From positions 1 through 34,489 of the forward strand of contig NJEE01000008.1 in assembly GCA_002255045.1 (NCBI GenBank): a stretch of 34,489 nt of DNA, read 5' to 3'. Below, one piece after another: positions 16,522 to 23,798 of this stretch. Within the stretch, counting starts at the first letter, position 1, and the number at the start of each line of letters is the position of its first letter. A model generated the notes under the pieces. That model was not told the origin of the DNA. It saw nothing but the letters and a program-made list of their open reading frames with translations, and did no database searches. The stretch comes from Candidatus Bathyarchaeota archaeon ex4484_205 (GTDB taxonomy: Archaea; Thermoproteota; EX4484-205). The position numbers and the translations under genes were made by a program.

Positions 16522-17373
16522 ATGCTGGCTCTAGCTTTCAACGACTTCAGCTTCAAATATGCTGGCTCTACTAGATTCGCCTTAAAAGATGTTAGCTTTA
16601 AAGTAAGTACAGGCGAATTTATCCTATTAACCGGTCCCTCTGGCTGTGGAAAGTCCACGATATGTAGGGCTGCTCTAGGGCTAATCCCGCAAAGTTATCC
16701 CGGAGATTATGAAGGTGAAATTAGGATATTCGGCTTAGATCCTAAATCTACTCCCATATCTCTAATTGCCCAAAAGGCAGGGTTGGTTTTTCAAGATCCT
16801 GATAACCAACTTTTTACACTAAGTGTGGAGAGAGATATAGCCTTTGGGCCTGAGAATCTAGGATTACCTAAATTTGAAATAGTTCAACGTGTAGACTGGG
16901 CTCTACATGTAGTAGAGATAACACATCTGAGAAACAAAGCTCCCTTCGAGCTCAGTGGAGGCCAGAAACAGCGTGTCGCTATAGCTAGCATCCTCGCAAT
17001 GCGCCCATCTCTATTAATACTCGATGAACCTACTTCTTTTCTTGACCCTCTTTCTGCTTATAAATTCCTAAACTTCATAAGCCTTCTACGCCATAAGCTG
17101 AAGATCTCTATCTTAATGATAGAACATCGTCTAGATTATCTAGCTCCACTAGTAGATCGAGTTATACTTATGTCTGAAGGTCAAATTCTGCTTGATGGTT
17201 CTCCTATAGAGGTTTTCAGCAGTCCCGTGCTGGAAAGAATAGGTATTTCTCCCCCCATCCATATAGCTATTTTTGAAAGGCTCTCAGATTTAGGTTACTA
17301 CAATGGTGTTCCTCCTCTTGACATTCCTTATGCGATTGAGTTATTAAAATCTCTGGTGGTAAAGAATGTCTAA
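16522..17373 (+). CDS. ecfA1: ECF transporter ATPase A1
   Basis: One of two ABC ATPases energising vitamin/metal uptake through an ECF-type transporter, 283 residues. Motifs: Walker A GPSGCGKST, Q-loop FQDPDNQLF (the DPDNQ typical of ECF/CbiO ATPases), signature LSGGQKQR, Walker B LLILDEPTSFLD and switch His in IEHRLDY. I chose the ATG at 16,522, as longer reading frames upstream overlap the DHH gene. The stop overlaps the second ATPase by 8 nt. Confidence 0.9.
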   Translation: MLALAFNDFSFKYAGSTRFALKDVSFKVSTGEFILLTGPSGCGKSTICRAALGLIPQSYPGDYEGEIRIFGLDPKSTPISLIAQKAGLVFQDPDNQLFTLSVERDIAFGPENLGLPKFEIVQRVDWALHVVEITHLRNKAPFELSGGQKQRVAIASILAMRPSLLILDEPTSFLDPLSAYKFLNFISLLRHKLKISILMIEHRLDYLAPLVDRVILMSEGQILLDGSPIEVFSSPVLERIGISPPIHIAIFERLSDLGYYNGVPPLDIPYAIELLKSLVVKNV

Positions 17374-18190
17374 ACCCTTGGTGAAGATTGAAAATTTATA
17401 CTATAAATATCCCACCTCTGAGGATTTTGTTCTACGTAATATATCCTTAGAGATATATCGTGGTGAATGTGTAGGTATCTTGGGTGAGAATGGTGCGGGA
17501 AAGACCACGCTTATAAAACATTTAAATGGCCTCCTAAAGCCTACAAGTGGTTCGGTTGAAATCGATGGTATTGATACCCGAGACGTTTCTGTAGCATCTC
17601 TATCTAGAAAAGTAGGAATTGTCTTTCAGCGTTCAGACATGCAGTTCTTCTCCGAAACAGTGGAGGCCGAGATAACTTTTGCCCTCAAAAATTTTGGTTT
17701 TAATGAGAATCTTATCCGAGAAAAGGTGAATTGGGCTCTTGAGATATCTCGACTTAAGAGATACCGCCATTCATCTCCCTTCTTGTTGAGTGGAGGTGAA
17801 AAGAAACGTCTAGCTATAGTGTCTGTCCTTGCCTGGGATCCGGAGTTAGTAGTGATAGATGAACCGACCATAGGTCAAGATTACTTCCATAAAACTCAAA
17901 TTATGAATCTGATTAGAAATGAGGTGTATAAGGGTAGAAGCTTTGTTATCGTTTCACATGATATGGACTTCATTGCTTCCCTTGTAGACCGAGTAATAAT
18001 TCTCTCAAAGGGTGAAGTTATCGCTGAGGGTCCAACTAGAGCTATTCTCTCCGATCTCTCGCTCCTGGAGAAGGCGTCTCTTATGCCTCCTCTTTCTCTG
18101 CGTCTATCCTTATCGCTTGGAGAGAAGATTGTGCATCCTCTCACTGTCGACGAATTCGTGAAATTCATTATTGGAGGTCTCGAGAGATGA
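17366..18190 (+). CDS. ecfA2: ECF transporter ATPase A2
   Basis: The partner ATPase, 274 residues. Walker A GENGAGKTT, Q-loop FQRSDMQFF, signature LSGGEKKRL, Walker B LVVIDEPTIGQD and switch His in VSHDMDFI are all intact. The Q-loop is less typical than that of A1, as often seen in the second ATPase. It overlaps A1 at the 5' end and EcfT at the 3' end (ATGA), so the three are translated as a unit. Confidence 0.9.
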   Translation: MSKPLVKIENLYYKYPTSEDFVLRNISLEIYRGECVGILGENGAGKTTLIKHLNGLLKPTSGSVEIDGIDTRDVSVASLSRKVGIVFQRSDMQFFSETVEAEITFALKNFGFNENLIREKVNWALEISRLKRYRHSSPFLLSGGEKKRLAIVSVLAWDPELVVIDEPTIGQDYFHKTQIMNLIRNEVYKGRSFVIVSHDMDFIASLVDRVIILSKGEVIAEGPTRAILSDLSLLEKASLMPPLSLRLSLSLGEKIVHPLTVDEFVKFIIGGLER

Positions 18191-18939
18191 GTTTTGCTCA
18201 ATTAATTAGATTTGAAAGAGGAGAAAATCTTCTCTATAATCTCGACCCGAGGACAAAACTGTTCTTTTCATCTCTTATAATGATTATTTCTATAATATTC
18301 TTGGAAGTTTGGTTTCTCTTTTCTATTCTAGTCTTTGAGTTGCTCATTTTCCATAAACTTCGAAAATTGAACTTATTTCTATCGTCTCTTAAATCCTTTA
18401 TACTGTTCATTCTATTAATCTTCTTTTCACAAATATTTTTCGCTAACTCCATTTATCTGGCTATATCCTACTCCTTAAGATTTCTAGTTTTAATGTTAAT
18501 TTTCTCTATATTTTTCTTGACAACCTCGCCAGACGATTTAGGTTTAGCCATGGAATCACTTGGACTGCCACATGACATCTCCTTAGCCTTCACGATGGCG
18601 ATACGATTCATGCCTGTGATAGCCATGGAGTTCCAAACTGTTTATGATGCACAACGTTCGAGAGGCTTGGAACTAGAGGCAGGTGGCTTCCGAGATAAAC
18701 TCCACAAATATATTCCGATAATCGTCCCTGTCTTCATATCTACCATACGGAGAACCTACGAGATAGCGGATGCAATGGATGTACGAGCTTTTGGAGCTGT
18801 AAAAAATCCCACCCGTCTCCATACACTGAAAATGGAAAGGATTGATTGGATAATCATCCTTCTCTCTAGCTCTCTCTTCCTTATTCTACTCTTAATTGAC
18901 AACTTCATAGGGCTTCCTAAATTACTCCCTCTCACATAA
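18187..18939 (+). CDS. ecfT: ECF transporter transmembrane subunit T
   Basis: The coupling membrane protein of the ECF module, 250 residues, five or so membrane segments (about 27-60, 66-84, 88-110 and 222-242 are clear). The two cytoplasmic coupling motifs with Ala-Arg signature are AQRSRGLE and AMDVRAFGA. No substrate-specific S subunit lies next to it; it may be a shared (group II) module served by S subunits elsewhere. Followed by EF-2 after 58 nt. Confidence 0.9.
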   Translation: MSFAQLIRFERGENLLYNLDPRTKLFFSSLIMIISIIFLEVWFLFSILVFELLIFHKLRKLNLFLSSLKSFILFILLIFFSQIFFANSIYLAISYSLRFLVLMLIFSIFFLTTSPDDLGLAMESLGLPHDISLAFTMAIRFMPVIAMEFQTVYDAQRSRGLELEAGGFRDKLHKYIPIIVPVFISTIRRTYEIADAMDVRAFGAVKNPTRLHTLKMERIDWIIILLSSSLFLILLLIDNFIGLPKLLPLT

Positions 18940-18950
18940 TTTCCTAAAGG

Positions 18951-18991
18951 TTTATTTTACCCCTTCTATTCTCTTTCGTCATTAGGAGAGG
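18951..18991 (+). promoter_or_regulatory. Promoter and ribosome binding site of the EF-2 gene
   Basis: CTAAAGG (BRE-like) precedes TTTATTTTA (18,951-18,959). Transcription would begin near 18,980, and AGGAGAGG (18,984-18,991) stands 6 nt before the ATG. So the EF-2 message would have a short leader with a strong SD, unlike the leaderless genes nearby. Confidence 0.5.
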
Positions 18992-18997
18992 GTAGTT

Positions 18998-21184
18998 ATG
19001 CCACGATACAAGACCACACAAGAGGTCCTAAAAATAGCTCATATGAAAGACCATATTAGAGATATGGGTATAATTGCCCACGTAGATCACGGCAAGACGA
19101 CACTCTCTGACTCCCTCCTCGCTTCCTCAGGTCTTATTTCCCCTACAGTAGCCGGTGAGGCATTAGCACTAGATTACATGGAGGAAGAGCAACAGAGGCA
19201 AATGACAATAAAGGCTGCAAATGTGAGCCTATACCATGAATATGAAGGAAGTCCATATCTAATTAACCTCATAGACACTCCTGGTCACATAGACTTCACA
19301 GGAAACGTTACACGATCTTTACGTGCAATAGATGGAGCTGTAGTTGTCGTAGATGCTGTGGAGGAAGTGATGGTTCAGACCGAAACAGTTACCCGTCAGG
19401 CACTTGAAGAGTATGTGCGTCCCGTATTATACATAAATAAAATTGATCGCCTAATAACTGAACTTAAATTATCTCCTGAAACGATACAAGAGAAACTTAC
19501 TAGGATCATTAGAAGCTTTAACAGATTAATTGACCTCTATGCTCCAGAAGAATTCAGGGAGAAATGGAAGGTAAATCCTGCAGATGGAAATGTAGCGTTC
19601 GGCTCTGCAAAGGACCGATGGGGCTTTACATTAAGGATTGCCTCTAAAAAAGATGTGAAATTCTCAGATATAATCGCCGCATATCAAAGAGAGGAAGGTA
19701 AAGAACTTGGAAAACTTCTTCCACTTCATGATGCCATACTAGACATGGTTGTCTCCCATATCCCACCACCTCATGTAGCGCAAAAATACAGGATTCCCCA
19801 TTTATGGAAAGGTGATTTAGACTCCGATATTGGAAGAGCTCTGTTGGAGTGTGACCCGAAGGGACCTGTTGTTATGTTTGCATCACATATGCGTGTAGAT
19901 CCTCAGGCTGGCCTTGTTGCAACAGGAAGACTTTTCTCAGGAACTGTATATGAAGGAATGGAACTCTATTTACTAAACGCAAATACCGTAGAGCGTGTTC
20001 AACAGGTAGGTCTCTATATGGGTCCTTACAGAGAGGTTGTAGGCTCCCTGCCTGCGGGTAATATTCCTGCCCTCCTCGGATTGAATCATGCCAGAGCCGG
20101 CGAGACAATTTCCTCCATTAAAGAAATAGCTCCATTCGAAAGTGTGAAATACGTTTCGGAAACTGTAATGACATTGGCGATAGAGCCTAAGTATCCTAAA
20201 GATTTGCCAAAATTAGTAGAGGTTATGCGGAGAATATCGATCGAAGATCCTAATATAAAAACCAAGATAGATGAAAAGACCGGAGAGTTCCTAATATCAG
20301 GTATGGGTCAATTACATCTAGAAATAGCCACCACTCTCATACGGAAGACGGGTCTAGAAATAATAACCTCTCAACCAGTTGTCATCTATAGGGAATCCAT
20401 TAAAAAAAGAGGTGGACCTGTTACTGCACGTTCACCTAATGGTCACAACAAACTTGCTGTACTCGTAGAACCTCTAGAAGAAGAGATTTTGAAGCTACTC
20501 GTTGAAGGTAAACTACATGAACATATGGATCGTAAAGCTCAGGCTGCATTATTAAGGGAATGTGGCTGGTCTGCAGATGACGCCAAAAATCTCTGGGTTA
20601 TATCCGAGAGTTTCAGTGTCCTTATTAATGCCACAAAGGGTGTACAAAGACTGGAGGAGGTGGCTGGCTCCATAAGAATAGGGTTTGTAGATGCGATGAA
20701 TAATGGTGTATTGGCATGGGAGCCCGTAAGAGGAGTTAAAGTAAAGCTTATGGATGCCCTTATTCACGAGGATCCTGCACACCATGGCCCAGCACAGATA
20801 ATACCTGCAATGAAATCCGCCATCTATGCCTCGTCCTTAATGGCTGAACCCCAACTTTTAGAGCCTATCTTGCGGATTGATGTCAGAGTTCCACCTGATC
20901 TGGTAGGTACAGTCACAAGAATAATCTCACAATTAAGAGGTAAAGTAACATCTGTAGACCAGAAGGGCCACGTTACTTATATTACAGGGGAGGTGCCTGC
21001 TGCAGAGACCTTTAATCTTGCTGAGATTATGCGTACCTCAACTGGAGGCCGAGCTTTCTGGGATACCTCATTCTCCCGATGGGCGCCTGTACCAGCATCA
21101 CTTCTCGACAAAGTGATAGAATCCATAAGGAAACGTAAAGGCTTACCTCTACGCGTACCTACAGTCGAGGACTTTATCAAGTAG
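18998..21184 (+). CDS. fusA: Translation elongation factor 2 (aEF-2)
   Basis: Ribosomal translocase GTPase, 728 residues. G1 AHVDHGKTTL, switch I RQMTIKAANVSL, G3 DTPGHIDF and G4 NKIDR are intact. Domains II-V follow in order (for example FLISGMGQLHLEIA in domain III). The diphthamide loop in domain IV is HEDPAHHGPAQIIPA: the His to be modified is His595, but the next residue, normally Arg (HRG), is His596. The change is a single base (CGT to CAT). Start and SD are clear. The 3' end overlaps a convergent small gene by 8 nt. Confidence 0.97.
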   Translation: MPRYKTTQEVLKIAHMKDHIRDMGIIAHVDHGKTTLSDSLLASSGLISPTVAGEALALDYMEEEQQRQMTIKAANVSLYHEYEGSPYLINLIDTPGHIDFTGNVTRSLRAIDGAVVVVDAVEEVMVQTETVTRQALEEYVRPVLYINKIDRLITELKLSPETIQEKLTRIIRSFNRLIDLYAPEEFREKWKVNPADGNVAFGSAKDRWGFTLRIASKKDVKFSDIIAAYQREEGKELGKLLPLHDAILDMVVSHIPPPHVAQKYRIPHLWKGDLDSDIGRALLECDPKGPVVMFASHMRVDPQAGLVATGRLFSGTVYEGMELYLLNANTVERVQQVGLYMGPYREVVGSLPAGNIPALLGLNHARAGETISSIKEIAPFESVKYVSETVMTLAIEPKYPKDLPKLVEVMRRISIEDPNIKTKIDEKTGEFLISGMGQLHLEIATTLIRKTGLEIITSQPVVIYRESIKKRGGPVTARSPNGHNKLAVLVEPLEEEILKLLVEGKLHEHMDRKAQAALLRECGWSADDAKNLWVISESFSVLINATKGVQRLEEVAGSIRIGFVDAMNNGVLAWEPVRGVKVKLMDALIHEDPAHHGPAQIIPAMKSAIYASSLMAEPQLLEPILRIDVRVPPDLVGTVTRIISQLRGKVTSVDQKGHVTYITGEVPAAETFNLAEIMRTSTGGRAFWDTSFSRWAPVPASLLDKVIESIRKRKGLPLRVPTVEDFIK

Positions 21185-21521
21185 TCTTCTCCATCTTTAT
21201 TCCTTTGATCTCTTCCGTGATATTATCCCAGTCTATAATTTTTGTGACAATTTCCTTCAAATGTCCCTTCAGTATTCTATGTGCCTCTTCCCTTCCAAGC
21301 TGGCTGCTGTTCCATGTTACAAATGGAGGGTAGAAGGAAGCCTCCTTAAATACGGCTTTCCCATTCTTAATCTCAAACTTTATGAAACCTAATTCACGTA
21401 GATAGCATCTGTCATTGGGGCACAAGATATCTATTTCTGACATCTCCTTTTTTAAGAAGAGGAGTTTATATTCTTTCGCCGATTTAATTTTTCTACCACA
21501 TGGACATTGTACTTCTGGCAT
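21177..21521 (-). CDS. Hypothetical small zinc-binding protein
   Basis: A 114-residue protein I do not recognise. The N-terminus has CPCG and, 28 residues later, CPNDRC, which together look like a metal-binding knuckle pair (Cys6, Cys8, Cys34, Cys39). The middle is beta-rich and the C-terminal half is a Lys/Glu-rich helix (GREEAHRILKGHLKEIVTKI). It starts 102 nt from the divergent thermosome gene and its stop overlaps the end of EF-2 by 8 nt. A palindromic TATA at 21,562 lies about 41-52 nt from its start and may drive both directions. Confidence 0.6.
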   Translation of the reverse strand: MPEVQCPCGRKIKSAKEYKLLFLKKEMSEIDILCPNDRCYLRELGFIKFEIKNGKAVFKEASFYPPFVTWNSSQLGREEAHRILKGHLKEIVTKIIDWDNITEEIKGIKMEKTT

Positions 21522-21561
21522 TCTTTATTTCACTCTCACTTAATTGGTTAAAATAGTTTAG

Positions 21562-21573
21562 ATAAATATTTAT
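21562..21573. promoter_or_regulatory. Palindromic TATA element upstream of the thermosome gene
   Basis: ATAAATATTTAT is a perfect 12-nt palindrome, about 55 nt before the thermosome ATG. Transcription from it would begin near 21,595, leaving a leader of about 30 nt with a full SD. Because the box is symmetric, it could also work for the divergent zinc-protein gene. Direction depends on BRE sequences that I cannot resolve by eye. Confidence 0.5.
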
Positions 21574-21608
21574 CCTACCCATAGACACCTTCTTAATCTG
21601 AGAGATTT

Positions 21609-21617
21609 GGAGGTGAT
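21609..21617 (+). promoter_or_regulatory. Full-length Shine-Dalgarno of the thermosome gene
   Basis: GGAGGTGAT is fully complementary to the archaeal 16S 3' end (AUCACCUCC) and lies 6 nt before the ATG at 21,624. It fixes the start and indicates strong translation. Confidence 0.8.
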
Positions 21618-21623
21618 GTTGTA

Positions 21624-23270
21624 ATGGCGGTAGCACCTACTGCAGCAGGAACTCCTATTTTGATATTAAAAGAAGGCTCAACGAGAAGTAAGGGTAGGGA
21701 GGCTCAGCGTAACAATATAACTGCTGCAATGATAGTCTCAGATCTTGTACGTTCCTCCCTTGGTCCAAGAGGAATGGATAAAATGTTAGTAGATTCCTTA
21801 GGTGATGTGGTAATCACCAACGATGGTGCAACAATATTGAAAGAGATGGAGATTGAGCATCCTGCCGCAAAAATGATGGTTGAAGTGGCAAAAACCACTG
21901 ATGCAGAAGTAGGGGACGGCACAACCTCTGCAACAGTATTAGCAGGTGAGCTACTCAAGAAGGCTGCCGATCTATTAGATCAAGATGTTCATCCAAGCAT
22001 CATAGTGGATGGTTATCGAAGAGCTTCAGCAAAGGCACTCAAAATTTTGAAGGATATCGCTGAAAAAGTTGACCCCATCGACAAGAAAGTCCTCAAGAAG
22101 ATTGCAATGACCAGCATGGCGAGCAAGATAGTCAAGGAAAACAGTGAGGAACTTGCAGATATAGTTGTGAATGCCATTTTGGAGGTAGCAGAAGAACGTG
22201 ATGGTAAATATCACGTCACTGTCGATGATGTGAAGGTAGAGAAGAAGGCTGGTGCCTCTCTAAGCGAGACAAAACTCATTCGTGGCATTGTCCTAGATAA
22301 GGAGGTTGTGCACTCGGGAATGCCTAAAAGGGTGGAAGGTGCAAAGATAGCTCTGCTTAACTGTCCTCTTGAGATTGAGAAGACAGAGTTCGATGCAAAG
22401 ATCAACATACAGACCCCCGATCAGATAAAGGCCTTCATAGATGAGGAGCAGAGAATCTTAAAAGAAATGGTTGACAAAATTGTTTCCACTGGTGCGAATG
22501 TTGTCATATGCCAGAAAGGTATCGATGATGTGGCTCAACACTATCTGGCTAAGGCTGGTGTCTTAGCTGTTAGGAGAGCAAAGGAGTCTGATATGGAAAA
22601 GCTCTCTAAAGCCACAGGTGCGAGAATTGTAACAAGGGTGGACGATCTCTCCTCAGACGATCTAGGATATGCAGGCCTTGTTGAAGAGCGGAAAGTAGGT
22701 GAAGATAAATGGGTCTTCATCGAGGAATGCAAGAACCCTAAGTCAGTAACTATACTCATAAGAGGAGGGACTGAGAAGATAGTCGATGAGGCGGAGCGAG
22801 CAATACATGATGCACTCTCTGTGGTGAAAGACGTCGTTATAACTCCGTATATTGTGGCTGGTGGTGGTTCTCCAGAAATAGAAGTGGCTCTCAAACTAAG
22901 GGACTTTGCAAATACTGTAGGTGGAAAAGAACAGCTAGCAGTGCAAAAATTTGCAGAAGCGATAGAAATAATTCCAGCGGCACTCGCCGAGAATGCTGGA
23001 ATGGATCCAATAGACATTCTATCTGAACTCAGAAGTAAGCATGAACAAGGCGATAAATGGGCTGGAGTTGATGTATTCCACAGAAAAGTTACAGATATGT
23101 GGAAGCTCGATATAATAGAGCCTCTATCTGTCAAGGAGCAAATAATCAAATCAGCGAGTGAGGCCGCATGTATGATCCTCAGAATTGATGACGTTATTGC
23201 TGCAGGTAAGCTCAAAGAGGAGAAGAAGGAGAAAGAAGGTCCAGAAGAATCTATGCCTGAATTTGACTAA
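21624..23270 (+). CDS. Thermosome (group II chaperonin) subunit
   Basis: ATP-dependent folding chamber subunit of the CCT/TCP-1 family, 548 residues. Landmarks are [14 protein letters not shown] (46 onward), [10 protein letters not shown], the nucleotide-binding [15 protein letters not shown] (97-111), the apical domain with its lid protrusion, and [10 protein letters not shown] plus [12 protein letters not shown] in the C-terminal equatorial part. The charged tail ends in a Glu/Lys-rich segment rather than the GGM repeats seen in some archaeal subunits. Only one thermosome gene is in the window, so homo- or hetero-oligomeric assembly cannot be decided. A tRNA gene begins 5 nt after the stop. 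Confidence 0.97.
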   Translation: MAVAPTAAGTPILILKEGSTRSKGREAQRNNITAAMIVSDLVRSSLGPRGMDKMLVDSLGDVVITNDGATILKEMEIEHPAAKMMVEVAKTTDAEVGDGTTSATVLAGELLKKAADLLDQDVHPSIIVDGYRRASAKALKILKDIAEKVDPIDKKVLKKIAMTSMASKIVKENSEELADIVVNAILEVAEERDGKYHVTVDDVKVEKKAGASLSETKLIRGIVLDKEVVHSGMPKRVEGAKIALLNCPLEIEKTEFDAKINIQTPDQIKAFIDEEQRILKEMVDKIVSTGANVVICQKGIDDVAQHYLAKAGVLAVRRAKESDMEKLSKATGARIVTRVDDLSSDDLGYAGLVEERKVGEDKWVFIEECKNPKSVTILIRGGTEKIVDEAERAIHDALSVVKDVVITPYIVAGGGSPEIEVALKLRDFANTVGGKEQLAVQKFAEAIEIIPAALAENAGMDPIDILSELRSKHEQGDKWAGVDVFHRKVTDMWKLDIIEPLSVKEQIIKSASEAACMILRIDDVIAAGKLKEEKKEKEGPEESMPEFD

Positions 23271-23275
23271 AAACT

Positions 23276-23362
23276 GCGGCCGTGGTCTAGCCTGGCTAGG
23301 ACCCCAGCCTCCCGTATCTCGAGGGAGAGCTGGGTACGCGGGTTCAAGTCCCGCCGGCCGCA
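23276..23362 (+). tRNA. tRNA-Gly (anticodon CCC) with a 13-nt intron
   Basis: The cloverleaf is complete. Acceptor GCGGCCG pairs with CGGCCGC, discriminator A. The D-stem GTCT pairs with GGAC around a loop with GG; the anticodon stem CCAGC pairs with GCTGG; the variable loop is GTAC; the T-stem GCGGG pairs with CCCGC around TTCAAGT. The anticodon loop is 20 nt instead of 7. Reading C32-T33-CCC(34-36)-G37, then 13 nt, then A38 gives anticodon CCC (23,311-23,313) with the intron at the canonical 37/38 site. CCA is not encoded. No separate TATA is evident and the thermosome stop lies 5 nt upstream. Confidence 0.93.
23315..23327 (+). other. tRNA intron (13 nt, position 37/38)
   Basis: The intron ends in GGGAG, which can pair with CTCCC (positions 32-36, containing the anticodon) to form a 5-bp helix stacked near the anticodon stem. 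This is the core helix of a bulge-helix-bulge-type substrate, here relaxed because the 3' bulge is short. The middle CTCGAG is self-complementary. The splicing endonuclease gene at 637 would act on it. Confidence 0.8.
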
Positions 23363-23365
23363 CCT

Positions 23366-23378
23366 CTCTTCTTTTTTA
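23366..23378 (+). terminator. T-rich terminator after tRNA-Gly
   Basis: A pyrimidine-rich run ending in TTTTTT (23,372-23,377) follows the tRNA by about 10 nt. T-runs are the usual archaeal terminator, and this would end the thermosome-tRNA transcript. Confidence 0.55.
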
Positions 23379-23431
23379 TAAAAATATATAGGTAAAAATC
23401 TCTCGATGGCTTTCAATCTCAAAAATAAGGG

Positions 23432-23629
23432 CTACTCTATATTCTTTATAGTAATATCTTTTATTGTTAACATCTTTACGGGCATAGGGTTATACTTCTC
23501 ACCCTCAGGAAGAGCTGTATGAACTATTCTAAGAAAGTCCCCCACTAGGATGAATTTAAGCTGGAGATGCTTCATACGTATTCTGGTTTCATAAATTGTA
23601 GCATTAGTAGTGTTTCGCTTCATTCTCAA
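23432..23629 (-). CDS. Possible small protein, unknown
   Basis: A 65-codon frame in the 436-nt region between tRNA-Gly and the ABC-type gene. The translation has a basic N-terminus (RMKRNTTNATIYETRIRMK) and then a strand-like part (LQLKFILVGDFLRIVHTALPEGEKYNPMPVK). The start is a TTG, with an ATG two codons later. No convincing SD or TATA at proper spacing. It could be a real short archaeal gene or chance. The rest of this region (23,380-23,430 and 23,630-23,680) shows nothing I can assign. Confidence 0.35.
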   Translation of the reverse strand: MRMKRNTTNATIYETRIRMKHLQLKFILVGDFLRIVHTALPEGEKYNPMPVKMLTIKDITIKNIE

Positions 23630-23681
23630 TTATAAACTCTTTCTGTAGGAAATAAGAATGCCTTTTCATCGTAAGTAAACC

Positions 23682-23690
23682 TTTTAATTT
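23682..23690 (+). promoter_or_regulatory. TATA box of the leader/ABC-type operon
   Basis: TTTTAATTT preceded by GTAAACC (BRE-like) predicts a transcription start near 23,711, exactly where the leader stem begins. A second A/T patch, GTATAAG at 23,702, is a weaker alternative. Confidence 0.5.
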
Positions 23691-23710
23691 GGTTACTAAG
23701 AGTATAAGTG

Positions 23711-23788
23711 GGTGGCGGCTGTGATGAGTCTGGCCCTTGAGGTCTTATGCTCGAGATCTTGAGTTCTGGAGCCGCCACCTGAGAGGTG
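23711..23788 (+). promoter_or_regulatory. Structured mRNA leader with k-turn-like motif and switchable SD
   Basis: GGTGGCGGCT (23,711-23,720) pairs perfectly with AGCCGCCACC (23,770-23,779). Immediately inside the stem is GTGATGA, a perfect C box, and opposite it is CTGGA, a D box with one extra G. With C19-G71 as last stem pair (counting from 23,700), the G-A/A-G tandem of a kink-turn can form. The 3' arm also takes part in CACCT-GAG-AGGTG (23,776-23,788), which pairs with the Shine-Dalgarno GAGGTG of the downstream gene. The two pairings exclude each other. It may be a translational switch, or a C/D-like RNA lying in the leader. Pairings are seen in the sequence; function is inferred. Confidence 0.55.
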
Positions 23789-23798
23789 TGAGTTAACA

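Noticed and set aside
22541-23215. A 224-codon open frame on the minus strand inside the thermosome gene
   Set aside because: It is fully antisense to a highly conserved chaperonin, has a Ser/Thr/Ala-rich composition typical of antisense frames, and no SD or promoter.
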